Source: an uncultured Lachnoclostridium sp. (lineage in GTDB: Bacteria > Bacillota > Clostridia > Lachnospirales > Lachnospiraceae). Taken from it: DNA of 64,000 nt. Below are positions 17,762 to 25,853 of this stretch, in pieces. The notes beneath the pieces are model-generated. The model was not told where the DNA came from. It was given only the letters and a program-made list of their open reading frames with translations, and searched no databases. Location of the stretch: positions 1 to 64,000 of the forward strand of contig CAMKRZ010000004.1 in assembly GCA_946415315.1 (NCBI GenBank), written 5' to 3'. Within the stretch, counting starts at the first letter, position 1. Every line of letters begins with the position of its first letter. The translations under genes were made by a program, and so were the position numbers.

Positions 17762-18418
17762 GTGGGAGCAGGCGCGGAAACTGACGTGAAACAACCACTG
17801 GTGAGCGTTATTATTCCTGTTTATAATACGGAACGATATGTGCGGGAAGCGTTAGACAGTGCGATCGGACAGAGCTACCGGAATCGGGAGATCCTCGTGG
17901 TTGACGACGGGTCTACGGATGCTTCCGGCAGCATCTGTGACGAGTACCAAAAACGTGATCGGAGAGTTCGCGTGATCCATCAGGGGAAACGAGGGGTGAG
18001 CGAAGCCAGAAACACCGGCATGAGAACGGCGACGGGGAAGCTGATCGCGTTTCTGGATTCGGATGACCGCTTCCATCCGGAAATGATCGAAGCGATGGTT
18101 CGGGAGATGGAGCGGAACAACGCCGACATTTCCATATGTTATGCTACCAGAAAGACACGGACAAAGAGGGTCTCGTCAGTTCCGGCAAACGTGTATATTT
18201 CCAAACAAGGGTTTCATTTTCTGCTGGAATCCAGGATATCCCCCTGCCTCTGGAATAAAGTGTTTCGCAGGGAACTCTGGGACGGGATCGAATTTTCCGA
18301 AGGTCGATACTATGAGGATGTGGCGGTTCTCTTTGAGCTGATCCTGCGGGCGAAACGGATCTGCTTGATTCGGGACTGGCTTGGATGTATCGGATCTATC
18401 AGCCCCTCTGTCGCATAA
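17762..18418 (+). CDS. Family 2 glycosyltransferase, apparently C-terminally truncated
   Basis: The N-terminal 110 residues are a clear GT-A fold: VSVIIPVYNTERYVREALDS, ILVVDDGSTDASG, GVSEARNTG and the metal-binding FLDSDDRF. Such enzymes transfer a sugar from a nucleotide donor to a lipid-linked or glycan acceptor. At 218 residues it is much shorter than the usual 300-350. It ends just after GSIS, a motif that in relatives is followed by about 100 more residues. A different frame stays open past the stop (reading PLSHKSDAQRAVQDS) to about 18489, suggesting a frameshift plus deletion. The start is GTG with AAAGGGGA upstream. It may be inactive; it is separated from the main locus by a promoter. 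Confidence 0.7.
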   Translation: MGAGAETDVKQPLVSVIIPVYNTERYVREALDSAIGQSYRNREILVVDDGSTDASGSICDEYQKRDRRVRVIHQGKRGVSEARNTGMRTATGKLIAFLDSDDRFHPEMIEAMVREMERNNADISICYATRKTRTKRVSSVPANVYISKQGFHFLLESRISPCLWNKVFRRELWDGIEFSEGRYYEDVAVLFELILRAKRICLIRDWLGCIGSISPSVA

Positions 18419-18551
18419 GAGCGACGCTCAGAGAGCGGTACAGGATTCAATCCCGGTCGCTGACGATCCATTTCAAAAAAACGTGAAGTGACCGGTAAAC
18501 GGCTGAAAGCGAAGCGACACCGGCCACGCGGGAGCAGCGGTTTCCTAATAC

Positions 18552-18580
18552 TTGCTTTTTGGGCCGATATATGCTACAAT
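18552..18580 (+). promoter_or_regulatory. Promoter of the polysaccharide operon with a structured leader
   Basis: TTGCTT (18552-18557) and TACAAT (18575-18580) are 17 bp apart, with an extended -10 (TGC before TACAAT). Transcription from about 18587 gives a leader of about 108 nt with several small hairpins (ACGGC/GCCGT, CAGGA/TCCTG, CCCG/CGGG). I do not recognise a known riboswitch or an EAR antitermination element in it. Confidence 0.7.
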
Positions 18581-18695
18581 CACTCCGTGTGACCAAAAAG
18601 TAACGGCATTTTCCGCCGTATAACAGCGATTAGACAGGAGGACTTCCTGCCCGGCCCGGAAGGCTGCCGGAGCGGGAGTCAATAGAATATATAAG

Positions 18696-20813
18696 ATGAA
18701 TTCGTCCGAAAAAAAAGTGAGGCCGATGCGCAAGTTCTTCGGCAAGGAGCATTGGATCGGAGTGGCCCTTTTTCTGGCACTCTATGACATTGTTGTTGTG
18801 TCCATGAGTTATTTTGTGGCTTTATGGCTTCGCTTTGATTGTCGTTTTACAGAGATACCGAAAGAATATTTGAGCGCATGGAAGCATTTTACGCCGGTCT
18901 ATATCGTATTGGCGATAATGTGCTTCTATTTGTTGCGTTTGTATAAGAGTATTTGGCGCTTTGCGAGTTACAGCGAGCTGTTGAGAACGATCATTGCGTC
19001 AATGATCACGACAGCGATCCATACGGTCGGCATTACCCTGATGATTCGGCTGTATTTTGACACGTACAAGGTGAAGCGAATGCCGATTTCCTACTATGTT
19101 ATCGGCGCCGTTATCCAGTTCTGCCTGATCCTCGGCGTGCGTTTTGCATATCGCTTCTTCCTGTTGATCAAGACAGAGACGCGTATCGGAAAGCCTAAGG
19201 GTGTGAGCTATAACATCATGGTGATCGGAGCCGGGCAGGCGGGACAGATGCTTGTCCGTGAGATCAACGGGGCGAAGGAAGTCGGTGACCGCGTTGTGTG
19301 TATCATCGATGACAATAAGAATAAGCAGGGACGCTATATCGACGGAGTTCCTGTAGTGGGCGGCCGCGAGAATATTCTCGAGGCCGTAGAGCATTATCAG
19401 GTACAGAAGATTTTCCTTGCCATTCCTTCCGTGAGCATGGCGGAGCGCAGGGATATTCTTACCATATGTCAGGAGACGGACTGCGAGCTGAAGAACCTGC
19501 CGGGCATGTTCCAGCTTGTCAACGGTGATGTTTCGGTTTCCAGTCTGAAAAATGTGTCCATTGAGGACCTTCTCGGACGCGATCCGATCCGGGTCGATAT
19601 GGGCGAGGTGTTCGCGTTCCTCCACGGCAAGACAGTGCTTGTCACGGGTGGCGGTGGATCCATCGGAAGCGAGTTGTGCCGACAGGTCGCCGAGCATCAT
19701 CCGAAGCGGTTGATCATTTTCGATATCTACGAGAACAATGCTTACAGCATTCAGCTTGAGTTGAGGGAAAAGCATCCGGAGCTTGACCTTGTCACGCTGA
19801 TCGGTTCCGTGCGCGACTCCCGGAAAATGTTCCAGGTTTTCGAGCAGTACAAGCCTGACGTTGTTTATCACGCAGCGGCGCACAAGCACGTCCCCCTCAT
19901 GGAGGACAGCCCCTGCGAGGCGATCAAGAACAATGCCATCGGCACGTACAAGACCGCGTACGCCGCGATGGTTCACGGCTGCAAGCGCTTCGTGCTCATC
20001 TCCACCGACAAGGCGGTAAATCCCACCAACATCATGGGAGCGTCGAAGCGTCTCTGCGAGATGATCATTCAGAGTTTCGACGCGAAGATCAAGGAGGGAA
20101 AGGCAGCGGAGATCCCCCAGCTCTTCACGCATTACACGAAGACCCGCGGCGGCAAGGAGAAACTGAACCTCGAAGCCAACGCCGACTTCTTCCGCAATAT
20201 TAAGACCGAGTTTGTGGCGGTCCGTTTCGGTAACGTTCTCGGATCCAACGGAAGTGTCATTCCGATCTTCAAGAAGCAGATCGAAAAGGGCGGACCGGTT
20301 ACGGTTACGCATCCTGACATTATCCGGTATTTCATGACGATACCCGAAGCGGTCAGCCTTGTTTTGCTTGCCGGCACGAACGCCGGCGGCGGCGAGATCT
20401 TTGTGCTCGACATGGGCAGCCCCGTGAAGATCGATACGCTGGCGCGCAACCTGATCCGCCTCTCCGGCCTGAAGCCGGACGAGGACATCAAGATCGTATA
20501 CACCGGACTTCGTCAGGGCGAGAAGCTGTACGAGGAAAAACTCATGGCGGAGGAAGGCATCCGAAAGACGGAAAATGAGAAGATCCACATCGGATGTCCG
20601 ATCAAGTTCGACATCGACAGCTTCCTTGATGATCTTGACGACCTGATGGATGCGGCATACGCAAACAGCAGAGACATCAAAAGACTGGTTGCCGGCATGG
20701 TGAACACGTACCATCAGGAGGGTGTTGACGCCATCAAGAGCGAGACGTACCGGTTGCTGATGGAGGAAGCCGGGGATGCAGCGGAGAGCGGTACCGTAGT
20801 GTCGGTCGATTGA
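18696..20813 (+). CDS. Membrane nucleotide-sugar 4,6-dehydratase (EpsC/PglF/CapD type)
   Basis: A 705-residue enzyme with four N-terminal membrane helices (about residues 20-150), a first Rossmann domain (VIGAGQAGQM, near 176) and the catalytic SDR domain (VLVTGGGGSIGSE, near 315). The active-site segment STDKAVNPTNIMGASKR has the Ser-Met-Lys arrangement of inverting or retaining UDP-GlcNAc 4,6-dehydratases instead of Ser-Tyr-Lys. The product would be a UDP-4-keto-6-deoxy-HexNAc, the substrate of the aminotransferase encoded next. The protein is longer than most relatives; an insertion of about 30-40 residues (roughly 465-503, QLFTHYTKTRGGKEKLNLE) interrupts the stretch before TEFVAVRFGNVLGS. 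It is the first gene of the operon. Confidence 0.9.
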   Translation: MNSSEKKVRPMRKFFGKEHWIGVALFLALYDIVVVSMSYFVALWLRFDCRFTEIPKEYLSAWKHFTPVYIVLAIMCFYLLRLYKSIWRFASYSELLRTIIASMITTAIHTVGITLMIRLYFDTYKVKRMPISYYVIGAVIQFCLILGVRFAYRFFLLIKTETRIGKPKGVSYNIMVIGAGQAGQMLVREINGAKEVGDRVVCIIDDNKNKQGRYIDGVPVVGGRENILEAVEHYQVQKIFLAIPSVSMAERRDILTICQETDCELKNLPGMFQLVNGDVSVSSLKNVSIEDLLGRDPIRVDMGEVFAFLHGKTVLVTGGGGSIGSELCRQVAEHHPKRLIIFDIYENNAYSIQLELREKHPELDLVTLIGSVRDSRKMFQVFEQYKPDVVYHAAAHKHVPLMEDSPCEAIKNNAIGTYKTAYAAMVHGCKRFVLISTDKAVNPTNIMGASKRLCEMIIQSFDAKIKEGKAAEIPQLFTHYTKTRGGKEKLNLEANADFFRNIKTEFVAVRFGNVLGSNGSVIPIFKKQIEKGGPVTVTHPDIIRYFMTIPEAVSLVLLAGTNAGGGEIFVLDMGSPVKIDTLARNLIRLSGLKPDEDIKIVYTGLRQGEKLYEEKLMAEEGIRKTENEKIHIGCPIKFDIDSFLDDLDDLMDAAYANSRDIKRLVAGMVNTYHQEGVDAIKSETYRLLMEEAGDAAESGTVVSVD

Positions 20814-20902
20814 TGACAGGTTTTCCGATTCGAAAGGCCGGGATGTCAGCCTGATATCCGAGGCATAGGAATTATAAACAGAGATAGCAGGGATGAAACG
20901 TG

Positions 20903-22213
20903 ATGAATAACTTTTTGTCGGACCCCCGATTTGCAGGGATTCAACCGTTTGAGAAAAAACTGTGGCTCGCCACGCCGACAATGCACGGCGACGAGCAGAA
21001 ATGGGTGGATGATGCCATCCGGACCAACTGGGTTTCCACGGTAGGAGCGAACATCAACGAGGTGGAGCGTCAGATCGCCGATTATGTCGGCGTACAATAC
21101 GCAGTTGCCCTTTCCGCGGGAACGGCGGCGTTGCACCTTGCAACGAAGCTTGCGGGAGAGAAACTGTACGGACAGGCGCGCCCCAACGAGGGTACGCTGG
21201 CAGGCCATAAGGTCTTCTGCAGTGATGTGACGTTTGACGCGAGCATCAATCCGGTCGCGTATGAGGACGGAGAAGCCGTATTTATCGATACGGAGGCTGA
21301 CACCTGGAATATGTGCCCGAAGGCTTTGGAGAAAGCGTTCGAGATTTATCCGGAAGTTAAGCTGATCGTCGTGGCGCACCTCTACGGAACGCCAGGCAAG
21401 ATGGACGAGATCAAGGCGATCGCCGATCGGCACGGAGCGCTGATCGTGGAGGATGCCGCGGAGAGTCTCGGCGCGAGATACAAGCTGAACGGCGAGTGGG
21501 TTGAGACCGGCGCGCTCGGCAACTACAACTGCATTTCGTTTAACGGCAATAAGATCATCACCGGTTCCGCCGGCGGCATGTTCCTCACGAACTCCAAGGA
21601 GGACGCGGACAAAGTCCGCAAATGGTCCACGCAGTCCCGCGAGGCGGCTCCGTGGTACCAGCATGAGGAAGTCGGCTACAACTACCGGATGAGTAATATT
21701 GTAGCGGGAGTTGTCCGCGGACAGATCCCTTATCTGGATGAGCATATTGCACAGAAAAAAGCGATCTACGAGCGCTACAAAGAAGGTCTGGCAGACCTTC
21801 CCGTGAAGATGAATCCTTTCGATGCCGCAAAGAGCGAGCCGAACTTCTGGCTTTCCTGCATGATCATCGATGAGGACGCCATGGCGCCGATGGTGCGCGG
21901 CGAGCAGGATTACCTGTACGTACACGAGAGCGGCAAGAGTTCGCCTCATGAGATCCTGGATGCAATTGCCGCGTTTAACGCGGAAGGCCGTCCGATCTGG
22001 AAGCCGATGCACATGCAGCCGATCTACCGGACGCACGCGTTCATCACGGTGGAGGGCAACGGCCGCGGCAAGAGCAACGCTTACATTGCGGGCAGCGGCA
22101 TCGATGTCGGCGCAGACATTTTCCGAAGAGGACTGTGCCTGCCGAGCGACAATAAGATGACGGCGGAGCAGCAGGATCGGGTGATCGAGATCATCCACAG
22201 AGCGTTCCGGTAA
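20903..22213 (+). CDS. DegT/DnrJ/EryC1-family sugar aminotransferase
   Basis: A 436-residue PLP enzyme that converts the 4-keto sugar from the preceding dehydratase to a 4-amino sugar, probably with glutamate as amino donor. The N-terminal WVSTVGANINEVE and SAGTAALHLA motifs, the PLP-contacting EDAAESLGA segment and the Schiff-base Lys217 in SFNGNKIITGSAGG are all present. It resembles EpsN/PglE-like proteins. The ATG at 20903 is preferred to the GTG immediately before it, with CAGGG about 10 nt upstream. With the dehydratase it forms the core of a UDP-diamino-trideoxyhexose pathway (QuiNAc4N or bacillosamine type). Confidence 0.9.
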   Translation: MNNFLSDPRFAGIQPFEKKLWLATPTMHGDEQKWVDDAIRTNWVSTVGANINEVERQIADYVGVQYAVALSAGTAALHLATKLAGEKLYGQARPNEGTLAGHKVFCSDVTFDASINPVAYEDGEAVFIDTEADTWNMCPKALEKAFEIYPEVKLIVVAHLYGTPGKMDEIKAIADRHGALIVEDAAESLGARYKLNGEWVETGALGNYNCISFNGNKIITGSAGGMFLTNSKEDADKVRKWSTQSREAAPWYQHEEVGYNYRMSNIVAGVVRGQIPYLDEHIAQKKAIYERYKEGLADLPVKMNPFDAAKSEPNFWLSCMIIDEDAMAPMVRGEQDYLYVHESGKSSPHEILDAIAAFNAEGRPIWKPMHMQPIYRTHAFITVEGNGRGKSNAYIAGSGIDVGADIFRRGLCLPSDNKMTAEQQDRVIEIIHRAFR

Positions 22214-22236
22214 TCCGCGGGGAAGAGGAATCCGAA

Positions 22237-22785
22237 ATGACGAAACTGGACAAGGAAATGTCCCGGCTGAGTCTTGTGGCAGAGGAGAGCGGACTTTCGC
22301 TTTATGAGTATCGGCCGACGCTGTTTAGACCGCTTCTGGTCCATTTTCAGCCGATGCCGTTTGTCCGCAGGTGCAGGTACCTGAAGGAGTACCTTCACAA
22401 GGGGCACTATCGGGTGTACTACCTGCTGGATCCGGACAGAATCCCGCTCGGGTTCTGTGTGGTCACACCGGGTGGAAGAGGACTGAAGTGTTCCGCGAAG
22501 AACGATATTATCCTCGGACCTTACTACGTTGATAAAGCCGCGCGGGGCAACGGGTACGCCAAAAAGATCATCCGCATGGTTCTGGACAACTATCCGGAAC
22601 AGTATGAATGCGCATATGACTGGATCCTGAAAGGCAACATTCCGTCCGTACGGGCATCCGAGAGCTGCGGTTTCCTTCCGGTTTCGGATCTGAACATCGT
22701 CGGAATGATGAGGAAACCGGTTCTGACACAAGACGGAAAATACACGTTGTACCGGTATTGTAAAGCACAGCAGGCCGGTTTGTGA
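22237..22785 (+). CDS. GNAT-family N-acyltransferase
   Basis: A 182-residue protein with a GNAT fold: the acyl-CoA pyrophosphate loop reads ARGNGYAKKII near residue 112, followed by the typical N-x-x-S-xxx-xE-xxGF pattern (NIPSVRASESCGF). It probably moves an acetyl or other acyl group to an amino group. Directly after the aminotransferase gene, the 4-amino group of the sugar is a natural acceptor; alternatively it acylates the aminoacyl group handled by the following adenylation enzyme and carrier. AAGAGGA lies 8 nt before the ATG. Confidence 0.72.
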   Translation: MTKLDKEMSRLSLVAEESGLSLYEYRPTLFRPLLVHFQPMPFVRRCRYLKEYLHKGHYRVYYLLDPDRIPLGFCVVTPGGRGLKCSAKNDIILGPYYVDKAARGNGYAKKIIRMVLDNYPEQYECAYDWILKGNIPSVRASESCGFLPVSDLNIVGMMRKPVLTQDGKYTLYRYCKAQQAGL

Positions 22786-22828
22786 GTTGCCCTTTAAACA
22801 CAAGGTTACGTTGAAGAGGAGCGTACGA

Positions 22829-24346
22829 ATGAAGACTGTACTGGATTATTTGGAAAAAACTGGCAAAGAGTATCCCGACAAAGCAGCGTTTGCGGACGTA
22901 ACGTCAGAGATCTCTTTCTCGGAATTGATTCAGGAAGGTCGGATTGTCGGCACCGCTCTTGCAAAATATGTGGCAGGCGGAACCGTCGTTCCGTTCTATA
23001 TGGACAAGAGCACCGTGACCATAACGGGGTTCATCGGAGCGGTTTATGCGGGCTGCGCGTATTCGCAGATCAATCTCCGCCATCCTGCCGCGCGGATCGC
23101 AGCCATGCTTGAGCTGTTGCAGTCGCCGGTGGTCGTGACCGACCGGGAGCATGTCGGGGAACTGGAAAAGATCACCGACCGCGAGATCCTGGTGATCGAG
23201 GATCTGCTGGGCGGCAAGGAGGATACAGAGGTTCTCGCCGCGCGCCGGAACGCGCTGGCGGACACGGATCCCCTGTATGTGAACTTCACCTCCGGAAGCA
23301 CCGGAACGCCCAAGGGCGTTGTTGTGTGCCATAAGAATGTGGTGGATTTCATCTCGGAATTCACGGAGGTCTTCTCCATCCGCGAGAACGACGTCCTGGC
23401 GAATCAGGCTCCGTTTGATTTTGACGTATCGGTGAAAGACATCTATTCCGGTATCTTTACCGGAGCAAGGGTTGAGATCATCCCGACCGAGTATTTTGTA
23501 CAGCCGCTGAAGCTCGGTGATTTTCTGTACGATCGGGATGTCACGGTCCTGGTGTGGGCGGTCAGCGCGCTGTGCTTCCTGACCACAATGCGTGTCCTTG
23601 CGTATAAGAAGCCGGAACATATACGGGCTATCATGTTCTCCGGCGAGGTCATGCCGATCAAGCATCTTAAGAAGCTGCAGGAAATCCTGCCGGACGCCAT
23701 GTACGTCAACCTGTACGGGCCGACGGAGATCACCTGCAACTGTACTTACTATATACTGGACAGAGAGTTTGCCGACGGGGACGCCATGCCGATCGGAATC
23801 CCGTTCCGAAACAGAAAGGTTTTCCTCCTCGACGAACAGGATAAGGAAGTGACGGAGCCGATGGGCGTCGGCGAGCTGTGCGTCTCGGGAAGTTGCGTTG
23901 CGCTCGGCTATCTGCGGAATCCGGACAAGACGAGGGAAGTCTTCTGCCAGAATCCGCTGAACGATCGGTGGGATGAGAGAATTTATCGCACCGGAGATCT
24001 GATCCGGATCAACGAGAACGGCGAGATGGTGTATTTCTCGAGGAAAGATTTCCAGATCAAACACCTCGGACACCGGATCGAGCTGACGGAGATCGATATC
24101 GCGCTTCAGGCGGTTCCCGGAGTTGACCGGGCGTGCTGCCAGTACCTTCACAAGAACGGGAAAATCCTCGCGTTTATCAGCGGAACGGCTGCGCGCGAGG
24201 AGATCAATGCCGAGCTTCGGAAGACGCTGCCGGATTACATGATCCCGAATATTTACATGACAGTGGAAAGAATGCCGATCAACAAGAACGGAAAGATCGA
24301 CCGGCAGGCACTTATGACACTTTACGAAACCGAAAAAAGAAAATGA
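22829..24346 (+). CDS. Stand-alone amino-acid adenylating enzyme (DltA/NRPS A-domain type)
   Basis: A 505-residue ANL-superfamily ligase. Core motifs are complete: NFTSGSTGTPKGVVVCHKN (ATP loop), NLYGPTEITCN (A5), YRTGDLIRINENGEM (A7), RKDFQIKHLGHRIEL (A8) and the catalytic Lys in NKNGKIDRQAL near the end. Organisation and length match D-alanine-D-alanyl carrier ligases and free NRPS A domains. It would activate an amino acid (or hydroxy acid) as adenylate and load it on the carrier protein encoded 19 bp downstream. The start at 22829 has GAGGAG upstream; a longer in-frame start would overlap the preceding gene. The substrate cannot be read from the sequence. Confidence 0.88.
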   Translation: MKTVLDYLEKTGKEYPDKAAFADVTSEISFSELIQEGRIVGTALAKYVAGGTVVPFYMDKSTVTITGFIGAVYAGCAYSQINLRHPAARIAAMLELLQSPVVVTDREHVGELEKITDREILVIEDLLGGKEDTEVLAARRNALADTDPLYVNFTSGSTGTPKGVVVCHKNVVDFISEFTEVFSIRENDVLANQAPFDFDVSVKDIYSGIFTGARVEIIPTEYFVQPLKLGDFLYDRDVTVLVWAVSALCFLTTMRVLAYKKPEHIRAIMFSGEVMPIKHLKKLQEILPDAMYVNLYGPTEITCNCTYYILDREFADGDAMPIGIPFRNRKVFLLDEQDKEVTEPMGVGELCVSGSCVALGYLRNPDKTREVFCQNPLNDRWDERIYRTGDLIRINENGEMVYFSRKDFQIKHLGHRIELTEIDIALQAVPGVDRACCQYLHKNGKILAFISGTAAREEINAELRKTLPDYMIPNIYMTVERMPINKNGKIDRQALMTLYETEKRK

Positions 24347-24365
24347 CCGGGAGGGACATAGACTT

Positions 24366-24593
24366 ATGAAAGAAAGAGTAATTGCGGTTCTCAACGAGAT
24401 TCACGACGATGTGGATTACGAATCCTGCGAGGCGCTGATGGACGATCAGATCCTGTCCTCGCTTGATCTGATGCAGCTGATCGCTGCGCTTGACGAAGAA
24501 TTTTCCGTAGAGATCCCGGCAGAAGAGATCAGTGTGGATAATTTCAACAGTGTTGCCGCGATCGAAGCACTGGTAAAGCGCCTTCAGGGCTGA
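24366..24593 (+). CDS. Acyl/aminoacyl carrier protein (partner of the adenylating enzyme)
   Basis: A 75-residue four-helix carrier protein. The phosphopantetheine attachment site is Ser32 in DQILSSLDLMQL, where the common DSL triad is replaced by SSL. The adjacent EFSVEIPAEEI helix is typical. It sits between the adenylating enzyme and a hexapeptide acyltransferase, so it probably shuttles the activated amino acid to the sugar. GGGAGGG lies 11 nt before the ATG. A second, different carrier protein is encoded at 33161. Confidence 0.88.
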   Translation: MKERVIAVLNEIHDDVDYESCEALMDDQILSSLDLMQLIAALDEEFSVEIPAEEISVDNFNSVAAIEALVKRLQG

Positions 24594-24615
24594 CATGTGA
24601 TACGGGAGGGTTGCC

Positions 24616-25188
24616 ATGACTTTCAAGCGTATGTATCACAGCGTGCGGATGCTTCTGTCGCGCGGAGATTACAGGAAAGCAAAGTATCTGAAGAAGCATA
24701 ATCTTCTCGGCGGAATGGGAGATAACTGTAAATGGGGCCCCTGGCTCCTCCCTCTTTATCCCGAGTTGATCGTGCTTCATAATAATGTGTGCGTGCACAA
24801 AACCTGCCACATTCTTACGCACGATATGATCGATGCGTTTCTGAAGAGAGCGATGCCCGACGCCGGGCTTGTCTCCGGGGAATCGCTCGGTCCGGTTGAG
24901 ATCGGGGACAACGTATATATTTCCATGGACGCCGTGATCATGCCGAACGTAAGCATAGGAAACAACTGTATCATTTCCGCAGGGGCGGTTGTGACGTCCG
25001 ATGTGCCCGAGAATTCCATCGTCGCCGGAAACCCTGCGAAGGTGGTCGGCCGTTTTGATACGTATGCGGCGTTCCGGAAAATGTTCAACAAGAACAATCC
25101 CGTGTTCCGGAATCAGTACCTGCCGCCGGAGATTGCGGAGGAGGCGTGGGAACGCTTCCGGAAGAAGCATAACCGTGCAAAAAAGTGA
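24616..25188 (+). CDS. Left-handed beta-helix (hexapeptide) acyltransferase
   Basis: A 190-residue protein with hexapeptide repeats (for example GPVEIGDNVYISMDAVIMPNV and SIGNNCIISAGAVVTSDV) and the closing IVAGNPAKVVG loop of serine/maltose/virginiamycin-type acyltransferases. They act as trimers with acyl-CoA or acyl-carrier donors. Its place right after the adenylating enzyme and carrier protein makes it the best candidate to transfer the carrier-bound group to an amino or hydroxyl group of the sugar. The expected catalytic His is probably in the VCVHKTCHILTH region. Confidence 0.82.
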   Translation: MTFKRMYHSVRMLLSRGDYRKAKYLKKHNLLGGMGDNCKWGPWLLPLYPELIVLHNNVCVHKTCHILTHDMIDAFLKRAMPDAGLVSGESLGPVEIGDNVYISMDAVIMPNVSIGNNCIISAGAVVTSDVPENSIVAGNPAKVVGRFDTYAAFRKMFNKNNPVFRNQYLPPEIAEEAWERFRKKHNRAKK

Positions 25189-25226
25189 CGGATGAAACAG
25201 CATTGACAAGGTGAGGTAACAGATTC

Positions 25227-25850
25227 ATGATATATCAGAAATATATCAAGAGATTGATCGACATCGTTCTGTCGGCAACTATGATCCTGCTTCTGTCGCC
25301 GGTTTTCCTGGTGATAGCGCTTCTCGTGAGGATCAAGCTCGGAGCGCCGATCTTCTTTGTTCAGGACAGAGTCGGATACAAGGAAAAAGTGTTTAAGCTG
25401 ATCAAGTTCCGCACGATGACGAACGATAAGGACGAGAACGGAGAACTGCTCCCGAACGAGAAGAGAAAGACAAAGTTCGGGAATTTTCTGCGCAAGATCA
25501 GTCTGGACGAGATCCCCGAGATGTTCAACATCCTCAAAGGGGATATGAGTTTTGTCGGACCGAGACCGCTGCTGATCTACTATCTGCCGTATTATAACGA
25601 GGAGCAGCACAAGCGTCATCTCGTCAGACCCGGATTTACCTGCATCGCTTCGGTGGAAGGAAGAAACGTGATCCCGTGGGTGGAGAGCCTTAAGAAGGAC
25701 ACCTATTATGCGGAGCATATCTCGTTCCTGTTGGATGTGAAGATCTTCTTCCAGACGATCGGCGTGGTCATTTTCCGAAAAGGATCGCCCGATGCGCTTG
25801 CGTCAAACCGGGTTCCGCTTATGGAAGCCCTTAAGAATCAGAAGAGGTAA
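25227..25850 (+). CDS. Polyprenyl-phosphate phosphoglycosyl transferase (PglC type)
   Basis: A 207-residue monotopic phosphoglycosyl transferase, which moves a phospho-sugar from its UDP-sugar to undecaprenyl phosphate and so primes the repeat unit. It has the short re-entrant N-terminal helix (about residues 11-33), the catalytic Asp-Glu pair in LRKISLDEIPE, and the FVGPRPLL signature. The small size matches PglC-type enzymes that lack the four-helix extension of WbaP. PglC-type enzymes favour diNAcBac-like UDP-sugars, consistent with the dehydratase and aminotransferase upstream. Confidence 0.92.
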   Translation: MIYQKYIKRLIDIVLSATMILLLSPVFLVIALLVRIKLGAPIFFVQDRVGYKEKVFKLIKFRTMTNDKDENGELLPNEKRKTKFGNFLRKISLDEIPEMFNILKGDMSFVGPRPLLIYYLPYYNEEQHKRHLVRPGFTCIASVEGRNVIPWVESLKKDTYYAEHISFLLDVKIFFQTIGVVIFRKGSPDALASNRVPLMEALKNQKR

Positions 25851-25853
25851 ACG

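Noticed and set aside
18999-22198. Long open frames antisense to the dehydratase and aminotransferase genes
   Set aside because: The sense strand encodes well-conserved enzymes with complete motifs; the antisense frames follow codon-position G+C bias and show no recognisable domain.
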